In this document: piece by piece, positions 1 to 5,052 of the stretch
Layout of the letters: every line of letters begins with the position of its first letter
Numbering within the stretch: position 1 is the first letter of the stretch
Assembly (NCBI GenBank): GCA_021828935.1
Contig: JAJZCU010000206.1
Span: 1-5,052, forward strand
Source of the DNA: Planctomycetota bacterium
GTDB taxonomy: Bacteria > Planctomycetota > Phycisphaerae > WQYP01
DNA: 5,052 nucleotides
Reading direction: 5' to 3'
Position numbers and translations under genes: made by a program
Notes under the pieces: model-generated
Told to the model about the DNA's origin: nothing
What the model saw: the letters and a program-made list of their open reading frames with translations, nothing else
Databases searched by the model: none

Positions 1-123
1 ATTAACATCGAAAATATTTCCACCAGCGAAATACGCATCAGCGTAATCGTGGCCAGGCAGGATGCGGAAAAAGCGCTGCGGGCCGTACACGCGGCCTTTG
101 AATTGGAAAGTACGACGCATTGA
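1..123 (+). CDS. lysC: Aspartokinase, C-terminal end (partial, 5' cut by window)
   Basis: Frame 1 is open from the first base to the TGA at 121-123 and encodes 40 residues beginning INIENISTSEIRISVIVA and ending ALRAVHAAFELESTTH. The ISTSEIRISV block followed by a helix of the form AEKALRAVHAAFEL is the signature end of the second ACT domain of monofunctional aspartokinases, which phosphorylate L-aspartate with ATP in the first step of lysine, threonine, methionine and diaminopimelate synthesis. In the family, the ISTSEI strand lies in the ACT regulatory region where lysine and/or threonine bind for feedback inhibition. The residue before ISTSEI is N here (family members often have a hydrophobic residue such as M or L), a small deviation. 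The catalytic kinase domain lies upstream of the window, so activity and feedback type cannot be judged. Identification rests on motif recognition over only 40 residues, but the match is distinctive. Confidence 0.9.
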   Translation: MNIENISTSEIRISVIVARQDAEKALRAVHAAFELESTTH

Positions 124-157
124 ACGCAGATACCGATTCCGGACGGTCTTAATTTTC

Positions 158-174
158 GCCTGCTGATTGCAGGC
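158..174. other. Small hairpin downstream of aspartokinase
   Basis: GCCTGC at 158-163 pairs with GCAGGC at 169-174 around a 5-base loop (TGATT). It lies 34 bases after the aspartokinase stop. A T-run precedes it (153-156) but none follows, so it is not a canonical Rho-independent terminator on the + strand. On the - strand the run would follow as AAAA rather than T. It could help end or stabilise the lysC transcript, but this is only suggestive. Confidence 0.3.
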
Positions 175-207
175 CGGTGCGTCCTTGGCCGTTGGACGGT
201 TCGTGCC

Positions 208-228
208 CGTTGATCGTTGATCGTTGAT
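208..228. repeat. Perfect 3 x 7-bp tandem repeat (CGTTGAT)
   Basis: Three exact head-to-tail copies of CGTTGAT occupy 208-214, 215-221 and 222-228 in the gap between aspartokinase and the permease gene. They lie 48-68 bases upstream of the preferred permease ATG. No function is evident. The repeat is short enough to be a simple slippage product, but its position leaves open an operator-like or spacer role. The 152-base gap 124-275 otherwise shows no RNA gene and no promoter that I can defend. Confidence 0.85.
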
Positions 229-275
229 TATTGCAGAAAGTTTTCCCCTTGACGCTGTTGCCCGCGGAACCGCCG

Positions 276-1184
276 ATGCCCGCCCGCCGGCCCGCCGCCT
301 GGCGCCGCCTGGCCGCGCGTCGTACCGGCCTGGCTGGCGCGGCGCTATTAATTGGCATCTTTCTGCTGTGCTACCTTACACTGCCCTGGTCGCTGGCCCG
401 CTATACCAGCCAAAACCTGCATGCCACTTTGCAGGCGCCCAGCCCGCGCCACATCTTCGGCACCGATGAACTTGGCCGCGACCTTTTTTGGCGCTTCACC
501 CTGGGCGGGGCGATTTCACTGGGCATTGGGCTTTGTTCGGCCACGATCGCCGTATTCATCGGCGTAGCCGTGGGCGTGGCCGCGGGATATCTGGGCGGCC
601 GCACCGACGCATTGCTGATGCGCGCGGTGGACGTGCTGTACGGCTTGCCGACCATTCTGCTGGTTATCTTATTACGCGTGGCCCTGGTCCCGCGCGCCAC
701 AGTTCTATTAACCTATTGGGGCATTGCAGGTCCGCACACGGTGGCCAATCTGCTGGTGCTGTTGGTGGGCATTGGCGGCGTAAGCTGGCTGACCATGGCC
801 CGCGTGATTCGCACCCAGGTCATGAGCCTGCGTAATCAGCCCTTTATTGAAGCTGCGCGCGCTGCGGGCGTGGGTCATTGGCGGCTGGTACGTCGGCACC
901 TGTTGCCCGGTTTAATCGGCACGATCATGGTGTACGCGGCGCTCACGGTGCCGGTGGCCATTCTACAGGAATCTTTCTTAAGCTTTCTGGGGCTGGGCAT
1001 TCAACAGCCGCTGCCAAGCTGGGGCAACCTGACATCTGAAGGCGTGCGGGCCATCAATCCGATTCACACGCCGTGGTGGCTGCTGTTATGGCCGTGCTTA
1101 GGGCTGTGCATCACGCTGTTGAGCCTGAATTTCCTGGGCGACGCGCTGCAGGAAATCTGGGATCCGCGCCGCAGTGTGCGCTAA
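276..1184 (+). CDS. ABC importer permease, DppC/OppC type
   Basis: This 302-aa polytopic membrane protein is the second-permease (C-type) subunit of a peptide/nickel/opine-family ABC importer (binding-protein-dependent transport system inner-membrane component). With the ATG at 276 as start, a first membrane segment (GLAGAALLIGIFLLCYL, about residues 15-31) is followed by a periplasmic stretch and the subfamily hallmark FGTDELGRDL at residues 61-70. The cytoplasmic EAA loop, which docks on the ATPase, is EAARAAGVGHWRLVRRHLLPG at residues 192-212, with the key E, A, G and LP positions intact. The C-terminal block has SFLGLGIQ...LPSWGNL from about residue 236 and a last membrane helix ending NFLGDALQEIWDPR, as in DppC. 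An in-frame TTG at 231 would add 15 residues that do not look like family sequence, and it lacks a Shine-Dalgarno. The ATG at 276 also has only a weak GGAA upstream. No DppB partner, ATPase or binding-protein gene is in the window, so substrate is unknown; peptides are the default. The gene appears intact. Confidence 0.93.
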   Translation: MPARRPAAWRRLAARRTGLAGAALLIGIFLLCYLTLPWSLARYTSQNLHATLQAPSPRHIFGTDELGRDLFWRFTLGGAISLGIGLCSATIAVFIGVAVGVAAGYLGGRTDALLMRAVDVLYGLPTILLVILLRVALVPRATVLLTYWGIAGPHTVANLLVLLVGIGGVSWLTMARVIRTQVMSLRNQPFIEAARAAGVGHWRLVRRHLLPGLIGTIMVYAALTVPVAILQESFLSFLGLGIQQPLPSWGNLTSEGVRAINPIHTPWWLLLWPCLGLCITLLSLNFLGDALQEIWDPRRSVR

Positions 1185-1220
1185 CGGAAAACTGCTTTTA
1201 CAGTTAACGACGCCACATGC

Positions 1221-1242
1221 GCCGCCTGGGCAACCCGGCGGC
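1221..1242 (+). terminator. GC-rich hairpin after the permease gene (possible terminator)
   Basis: GCCGCC (1221-1226) pairs with GGCGGC (1237-1242), and inside it GGG pairs with CCC around a CAA triloop with one bulged T. The hairpin starts 36 bases after the permease stop and ends 18 bases before the IS left end. It is strong, but only TGTTGGGG follows, not a T-tract, so termination on its own is doubtful. It marks a plausible transcript end and is a kind of site that many insertion sequences tolerate. The 76-base stretch 1185-1260 holds nothing else I can identify. Confidence 0.35.
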
Positions 1243-1260
1243 TGTTGGGGCGGTGGCCGC

Positions 1261-1276
1261 TAACCCAACCTTCGCA
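1261..1276 (+). repeat. Left terminal inverted repeat of the IS (16 bp)
   Basis: TAACCCAACCTTCGCA is the exact reverse complement of 3325-3340. Beyond 16 bp the match breaks (CTTC here against GAAG in the reverse complement of the right end). The base outside this end (C) does not pair with the base outside the right end (A), which places the element boundary at the TAA. Confidence 0.93.
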
Positions 1277-1281
1277 CTTCG

Positions 1282-1322
1282 GCTCTTTTTTGAGCAAAAT
1301 TTGGAATTTTAAAATTTTTTTT
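1282..1322. other. AT-rich left-end tract with hairpin and palindrome
   Basis: Just inside the left inverted repeat, GCTC (1282-1285) and GAGC (1292-1295) flank six T residues, followed by a 12-bp palindrome AATTTTAAAATT (1305-1316) running into a T-run. This contrasts sharply with the GC-rich surroundings. It could supply promoter elements, a bendable end for transpososome assembly, or a terminator shielding the transposase from outside transcription. No clean -35/-10 pair can be assigned. Confidence 0.5.
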
Positions 1323-1329
1323 CGGCCTT

Positions 1330-1346
1330 GGCGCAACGCTAGCGCC
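1330..1346 (+). promoter_or_regulatory. Hairpin in transposase leader, related to the right-end palindrome
   Basis: GGCGC (1330-1334) can pair with GCGCC (1342-1346) around a 7-base loop. The segment contains CGCTAGCGCC (1337-1346), which recurs exactly at 3293-3302 in the right-end palindrome, and both lie shortly before a GTTT. As the hairpin lies in the leader of the transposase transcript, it could dampen read-in transcription or translation, as leader hairpins do in other IS elements. That role is inferred; the shared sequence is directly visible. Confidence 0.4.
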
Positions 1347-1377
1347 GTTTCAGGTCGGAAGTTGTCAAAAAAACGCG

Positions 1378-1391
1378 TGTAGTGCAGACCT
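1378..1391 (+). repeat. Subterminal 14-bp direct repeat, left copy
   Basis: TGTAGTGCAGACCT occurs here, 43 bases before the transposase ATG, and again at 3269-3282 over the transposase stop codon. The two copies are in the same orientation, so they are not part of the terminal inverted repeats. They may be transposase-binding or regulatory sites, or remnants of an earlier element boundary. Confidence 0.85.
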
Positions 1392-1434
1392 ACCCCATCG
1401 ACAAGGCGTTGGCGTCCCATGCAAAATCATCAAC

Positions 1435-3273
1435 ATGTACTTGCGAACTAAAAATCGCCTGAAGAACGGCAAGCAGCATGTTTACTACAGCGTGGTTGAA
1501 AGCCACCGCGCGTCGGACGGTTCTTCGGTCCAGCGTGAATTGCTTTACTTGGGCGAGATCAACGCATCGCAGGAGGCCGCCTGGCGGCATTCGCTGCAGG
1601 TCTGGGACGAGAAGACCGGACAGGCTCAGACCGCCAGTCTTTTTCCCGACAGCTTGCCTGAACCACCGCAGAATATCTCTCCCAGTAAACTCAACGCGCT
1701 GCGTCTGCGAATGGACCTGGTGGAACTGCACCGGCCGCGCGCCTTCGGCGATTGCTTCGTGGCCTGCAAAGTTTGGGAACAATTGGGGCTTGAAGGTTTT
1801 TGGAAGGAACGCCTGGAGGAGCCGCGGCGCGGCAAGGCGGCCTGGCACAAGATTCTGCAATTGTTAGCAGTCAATCGTATGGTTGATCCGGGCAGCGAGT
1901 GGCGCATCCACCGGCAATGGCTGGAGCGCAGCGCCATGGATGAACTGCTTTCCATTGAAGCCGGGCGCATCTCCAAGGACCGTCTCTACCGCTGCCTGGA
2001 CCGTATTCTGAAATACCGCGAAGAATTGTTCGGGCACCTGCGGCAAAAATGGACGGACCTTTTTCACGCCTCATTCGACGTGCTCTTGTACGACCTGACC
2101 AGCACCTATTTTGAAGGGTCCGCAACTGAGATTCCCAAAGCGGTGCATGGCTACAGTCGCGACGGGCGGCCGGATTGCCGACAGGTGGTCATTGCCCTGG
2201 TGGTCACGACCGATGGTTTGCCGATGGCCTATGAAGTTATGCCCGGCAACACCAGCGATAAGGCCACGCTGGAAGACTTTTTGGCCAAGATTGAGAAGCA
2301 ATATGGCAAAGCCCGCCGGACTTGGCTGATGGACCGCGGCATTCCTACGGAAAAGACGCTGAAAGCGATGCGGGAACAGGATATTAACTATCTTGTGGGC
2401 ACGCCGCGCGGCAAGCTGGACGCTGTGAACCGAAAGTTAATAAATCAGCCGTGGGTGGAAGCGCGCCGGGACGTGGAGGTCAAACTGCTCTCCGAGCATG
2501 GGGAACTGCTGGTGCTGGCGCGCAGCGCCGGCAGGATGAAGAAGGAATGGGCCATACGTCGGAAAAAGCTCAGGCGGCTGCTGAAGGGTTTGGCGGAATT
2601 GCGCGTGAGCCTGCCGGAGCGTGATAAGTTATTGCAAAGGATTGGGGCCTTGAAGCACAAGGCCGGCCGTGCGGCGCGTTTTGTGCGGATCACGCTGCCC
2701 ACGAAGGACCAGCCGGTTACCAGCGCCAACTTCTCCTACAAATTGGATTGGAAAAAATACAAGCAGGCGGTGCGATTGGATGGGCATTACCTACTGCGCA
2801 CGAACTTAACTGACGAACAGCCCGAATCACTGTGGAGCATGTACATGACGCTCACGAGGGTGGAGGCGGCGTTTAAGAGCCTTAAAAGCGACCTGGCGAT
2901 TCGCCCGATCCATCATTACGTTGGGCCACGGGTGGAGGCGCATATATTTGTTGCGTTTCTGGGGTATTGTCTCACCGCGACCTTGCAGATGCGGCTGCGG
3001 ACACACGCGCCGGGCTTAACGCCGCGCGCGGTACTGGAAAAACTTGCGACGATTCAGCTAATTGATGTGCATGTTCCGGTGGTCGATAGTCGGCATCTGG
3101 TGATGCGGCGCTACACGCAGCCGGACAAGACGCAGGCGATGTTGCTGGAGAAACTGGGCCTGCGGCTGCCGGACCAGCCGCCGCCGAAAATTTATCAAAA
3201 CCGCGCCGCCGCCGGCGGGCTTTCGCTGTCGCCGGAGCCGGAAAAACCGCGTCGTATGGAAACGGCTCTGTAG
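1435..3273 (+). CDS. DDE transposase, IS4 superfamily, IS1634-like
   Basis: This intact 612-aa protein is expected to cut and join the ends of the surrounding element. The N-terminal block has VYYSVVES (residues 16-23) and QRELLYLGEIN (33-43), which I recognise from IS1634-family transposases starting MYLR or MFLR. The likely RNase H-fold catalytic triad is D220 in LLYDLTSTYFEG, D300 in WLMDRGIPTEK and E477 in RVEAAFKSLKSDLAIRP. E477 is followed by K484, matching the E-(6)-K spacing of the IS4 signature. The roughly 176-residue gap between D300 and E477 fits the large beta-strand insertion seen in IS4-type enzymes. The basic, coiled-looking segment RRKKLRRLLKGLAELR (about 370-390) lies within it. 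The C-terminal tail is rich in proline and charged residues. No Shine-Dalgarno precedes the ATG at 1435, so translation initiation is probably weak. The ATG was chosen because it gives the expected family N-terminus. The gene ends at TAG inside the right 14-bp repeat. Confidence 0.95.
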   Translation: MYLRTKNRLKNGKQHVYYSVVESHRASDGSSVQRELLYLGEINASQEAAWRHSLQVWDEKTGQAQTASLFPDSLPEPPQNISPSKLNALRLRMDLVELHRPRAFGDCFVACKVWEQLGLEGFWKERLEEPRRGKAAWHKILQLLAVNRMVDPGSEWRIHRQWLERSAMDELLSIEAGRISKDRLYRCLDRILKYREELFGHLRQKWTDLFHASFDVLLYDLTSTYFEGSATEIPKAVHGYSRDGRPDCRQVVIALVVTTDGLPMAYEVMPGNTSDKATLEDFLAKIEKQYGKARRTWLMDRGIPTEKTLKAMREQDINYLVGTPRGKLDAVNRKLINQPWVEARRDVEVKLLSEHGELLVLARSAGRMKKEWAIRRKKLRRLLKGLAELRVSLPERDKLLQRIGALKHKAGRAARFVRITLPTKDQPVTSANFSYKLDWKKYKQAVRLDGHYLLRTNLTDEQPESLWSMYMTLTRVEAAFKSLKSDLAIRPIHHYVGPRVEAHIFVAFLGYCLTATLQMRLRTHAPGLTPRAVLEKLATIQLIDVHVPVVDSRHLVMRRYTQPDKTQAMLLEKLGLRLPDQPPPKIYQNRAAAGGLSLSPEPEKPRRMETAL

Positions 3274-3282
3274 TGCAGACCT
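3269..3282 (+). repeat. Subterminal 14-bp direct repeat, right copy, spanning the transposase stop
   Basis: This is an exact copy of 1378-1391 (TGTAGTGCAGACCT). Its TAG at 3271-3273 is the transposase stop codon, so the copy overlaps the end of the coding sequence. With the left copy it brackets the transposase gene almost exactly: ATG 43 bases inside on one side, stop within the repeat on the other. Confidence 0.85.
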
Positions 3283-3284
3283 GT

Positions 3285-3314
3285 GGCCCTGGCGCTAGCG
3301 CCAGGGCCGTTTTA
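3285..3314 (+). terminator. 24-bp perfect palindrome with short T-run, likely transposase terminator
   Basis: GGCCCTGGCGCT (3285-3296) is followed directly by its exact reverse complement AGCGCCAGGGCC (3297-3308). In RNA this gives a 10-bp GC-rich stem with a CUAG loop, then GTTTTA. It begins 11 bases after the transposase stop, the usual place for a Rho-independent terminator, though the T-run is short. Being symmetrical, it would also hinder transcription entering the IS from the right. It may additionally serve as a structural or protein-binding element of the right end. Confidence 0.6.
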
Positions 3315-3324
3315 GGGGTACTTC

Positions 3325-3340
3325 TGCGAAGGTTGGGTTA
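3325..3340 (-). repeat. Right terminal inverted repeat of the IS (16 bp)
   Basis: TGCGAAGGTTGGGTTA is the exact reverse complement of the left end at 1261-1276. The RHS reading frame starts immediately outside it, which places the IS/RHS junction at 3340/3341. Confidence 0.93.
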
Positions 3341-3345
3341 ATAAC

Positions 3346-4392
3346 GTGGTCAGCGATGCCGTGAACGCCCTGGGCGAGGTGATCCAGAAGACGGACCGCA
3401 ACGGCACCGTGCATGATTACACATTTGACAACCTGGGCCGGCAGATCAGCGACATCATCGTCACCCTTGGCGCTGGCGTGGATGGCGCCGTGCGCAGAAT
3501 CGACACCGCGTACAACGACGCCGGCTTGCCATATTTATTTACCAGCTTTGCCGATACCGCCGGCACGGTGATCGTGAACCAAGTGATGTACATTTACAAC
3601 GGCCTTGGGCAGGTAACCCGCAGCTACCAGGCCGCCAGCGGCGCTGTGGACACCAGCACCACGCCGTTCGTACAATATGATTATTCCGATCCATCCATCG
3701 GCAGCAGGCTCATCGACATGGTCTACCCCAACGGCAGAACCATCGACTATAACTACGGCGACACCAACTTTGCCGGCACCCCGGTGCTCATGAGCAACAA
3801 CAACGCCATGCTGGACAACGCCATCGGAAGAGTGGACGCCATCGTGGACGGCCCCAATTCCGGCGACCCCGGAACCGTGCTGGAACAATACAGCTATCTT
3901 GGCCTATCAACCATTGTGCAGGCCGCCCATCCCCAAACCGGTATTAACTTAACCTACATCCAGCAGCCGGGGCAGACGAATGTTATTAGCAGTGGCGGCG
4001 ACATCTACACGGGCCTGGACCGCTTCGGCCGCGTGATCGACCAAAATTGGTGGGTGGTGGCCACCGGCACCAGCACGGACCGTTTCCAGTATGGGTACGA
4101 TCCTGCATCCAACGTGCTGTACAAGAACAATCTTGTGAACCCGAACATGAGCGAACTGTACCATGCGAACAGCTCGGCCAGCGGCGACAACAATAGCGCG
4201 TATGACCCACTCGGTCGTGAAACCGCCTTCGCCCGCGGCCTTCTCTCCGCCAGCGGAAACAACGGCGCCACGCTGGACACGATCTCCGCGGCCACGCAGA
4301 GCCAAACGTGGAACATGGACGCCTTAGGAAATTGGAGCAGCTCGACCACGAATGGCACGGCCCAAACGCGGAATTTTAATCGCCAAAACTAG
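3346..4392 (+). pseudogene. RHS/YD-repeat protein, internal segment: 5' end missing at the IS, ends at in-frame TAG
   Basis: This frame encodes 348 residues of RHS/YD-repeat sequence, the kind that forms the large beta-shell of surface-exposed or secreted RHS and polymorphic-toxin proteins. YD-like units include HDYTFDNLGRQISD (from 3412), YIYNGLGQVTRSY, YPNGRTIDYNYG, LDRFGRVIDQNW, FQYGYDPASNVLY and YDPLGRETAFA (from 4201). The GTG at 3346 is not a credible natural start. The protein begins in mid-repeat (VVSDAVNALGEVIQKTDRNGT), there is no signal peptide or ribosome site, and the frame is open back across the junction to a TAG at 3313-3315 inside the IS. The 5' part of the gene is therefore absent here. 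At the other end, TAG at 4390-4392 stops the frame, yet the same frame continues as clear RHS sequence (ITGISGTTATPTYDANGNM), so the stop is premature. In relatives this spot typically reads NQITGISG, so a single C-to-T change (CAG to TAG) explains it. Expression is unlikely. Confidence 0.88.
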
Positions 4393-5052
4393 ATTACCGG
4401 CATCAGCGGAACAACTGCAACGCCGACGTACGATGCCAACGGGAACATGACCACCGACCAGAACGGCAATAAACTCATTTATGATCCGTGGAACCGCCTG
4501 GTTGCCGTGCAAAACCCCGCCGGCCAGACGATCGCCGCCTACAGCTATAATGCCATGGGCTACCGCATCAGCGAAAGCTACCCCCAAGGCGGCAACGGCG
4601 TCCCGGCGGGGACGGTCAAATACCTCTATTACTCAAATAATTGGCAGGTGCTTGAGACGCGCGTTAATGGCACGGCGAACACGGATGTGGCGCACCAATA
4701 CGTCTGGTCGCAGATGTATATTGATGCAATGGTATTGCGCGACACATACAGCGCGGGCACGATCCAGCCAGCGCAGCGAATTTACTATCAGCACGATGCC
4801 AATTTTAACACCACCGCCATCGTGGGCCTGGTCGGCAGCACATGGCAGGTCACGCAGCGTTACATCTACACCCCATACGGCGTGGTGACAGTGCTCAACG
4901 CCGATTGGACCACCGCCAGCAGCCAAATCCCACTCACGCAGTACCTGCACCAAGGAGGCCGTCTCGACCCCATCACCGGCCTGTACCTCTTCCGCCACCG
5001 CGACTACTCGCCGACACTGGGCAACTGGATTGAGCAGGATCCGGCGGCGTAT
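4393..5052 (+). pseudogene. RHS protein, downstream segment with RHS-associated core (same frame, runs off window)
   Basis: Immediately after the TAG the same frame stays open for 220 codons to the window end. It carries more YD units (PTYDANGNMTTDQNGNKLIYD, YSYNAMGYRISES, YLYYSNNWQVLETR), then an RHS-associated core from about 4783: YYQHDANFNTTAIVG, YIYTPYGVVTVLN, then QGGRLDPITGLYLFRHRDYSPTLG and NWIEQDPAAY. In RHS proteins this core closes the shell and lies just before the variable C-terminal tip, often a toxin, which would start right after the window. Two usually conserved spots differ: GNW where GRW is common, and DPAAY where DPxGY is common. The first internal ATG is at 4447, with GGGA only two bases away, too close for a good ribosome site, so independent translation is unlikely. 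It is best read as the continuation of the upstream segment, i.e. one broken gene. Confidence 0.88.

Larger units (their letters stand above)
1261..3340 (+). mobile_element. Complete IS1634-like insertion sequence, about 2,080 bp
   Basis: The element is bounded by perfect 16-bp terminal inverted repeats (1261-1276 and 3325-3340) and carries one intact 612-aa DDE transposase gene reading left to right. The left non-coding end is long (174 bases) and contains an AT-rich tract and two short hairpins. The right non-coding end is 67 bases and contains a 24-bp palindrome. A 14-bp direct repeat lies inside both ends. The bases immediately outside the repeats (GGCCGC on the left, ATAACG on the right) do not match, so no short target duplication is present. 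I also looked by eye for a long duplication, because the type element IS1634 of Mycoplasma mycoides is known for long variable ones, and found none: the left flank is transporter sequence and the right flank is RHS sequence. The element looks potentially active, but its surroundings imply a rearrangement or a misassembly. Confidence 0.9.

Noticed and set aside
231..275. TTG at 231 as the start of the permease gene
   Set aside because: It adds 15 residues without family resemblance, has no Shine-Dalgarno, and ATG at 276 gives a normal DppC-length protein.
1185..1260. Hidden continuation of the RHS gene left of the IS
   Set aside because: The forward frames I translated across this stretch give no YD-repeat residues, and it directly follows the permease stop.
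1255..1266. Possible TAA target duplication overlapping the IS ends
   Set aside because: If the ends were trimmed to CCCAACC, the left neighbour would be TAA and the right TTA, which do not match. The TAA/TTA pair fits better as part of the inverted repeat.
1362..1390. TTGTCA at 1362-1367 as a -35 box for the transposase
   Set aside because: At 17 bases spacing the sequence is CAGACC, which is not a -10 box.
1390..1860. Long antisense frame under the transposase (156 codons), and similar antisense frames at 3535-3888 and 3949-4305
   Set aside because: They lie opposite strong coding regions in GC-rich DNA, show no recognisable motif, and are explained by the codon pattern of the real genes.
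3346..3348. GTG at 3346 as a true start of an RHS gene
   Set aside because: It lies six bases from the IS edge, has no ribosome site, and the protein begins inside a YD repeat. It is an accidental start in a truncated gene.
4390..4392. TAG recoded as an amino acid
   Set aside because: Nothing in the window supports recoding: the only other complete TAG-ended gene is the transposase, where TAG is a plausible real stop, and there is no tRNA or recoding structure visible.
1..5052. CRISPR array, tRNA or rRNA genes, or a new defence system
   Set aside because: No regularly spaced repeats, no cloverleaf or rRNA-like stretch, and no defence-type domains are visible. The window is explained by lysC, a permease, an IS and a broken RHS gene.

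Overview
This 5,052-base window looks like GC-rich bacterial chromosomal DNA. Nothing in it identifies the organism firmly. The style of the RHS/YD-repeat protein (phrases such as GAVRRIDTAY, MVYPNGRTIDYNYG, LHQGGRLDPITGLY and RDYSPTLG) and a large IS1634-type transposase resemble what I associate with Planctomycetota or related PVC bacteria. That is a weak inference from pattern memory, not a search result.

Layout: (1) Positions 1-123 hold the last 40 codons of an aspartokinase (lysC/ask), the end of its second ACT regulatory domain. (2) Positions 124-275 are an intergenic gap with a small hairpin and a perfect three-copy 7-bp tandem repeat. (3) Positions 276-1184 encode a complete DppC/OppC-type inner-membrane permease of a peptide-family ABC importer, with no DppB-type partner gene before it. 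(4) Positions 1185-1260 are a short flank with a GC-rich hairpin. (5) Positions 1261-3340 are a complete insertion sequence of 2,080 bp. It has perfect 16-bp terminal inverted repeats, an intact 612-aa DDE transposase (IS4 superfamily, IS1634-like; D220, D300, E477), a 14-bp direct repeat on both sides of the transposase gene, and a 24-bp perfect palindrome just after the transposase stop. (6) Positions 3341-5052 hold the 3' portion of an RHS/YD-repeat gene. Its start is missing at the IS boundary, an in-frame TAG interrupts it at 4390-4392, and it then continues in the same frame into an RHS-associated core that runs off the window.

The most informative observation is that the two flanks of the IS do not match. 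The left flank is the tail of a transporter locus and the right flank is the middle of an RHS gene, and no target-site duplication is visible. This is not a simple insertion. Either recombination between IS copies (deletion, inversion or replicon fusion) joined two loci, or an assembler joined two contigs through a multicopy IS. Everything inferred about linkage between the lysC/dppC side and the RHS side depends on which is true.

Aspartokinase (first step of the aspartate amino-acid pathway) and the permease (peptide or related solute uptake) need not be functionally linked, and no operon signal ties them together. The RHS gene appears broken as it stands. I see no convincing new multi-gene system here. 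The points of novelty are the architecture of the IS ends and the rearranged, nonsense-interrupted RHS locus.
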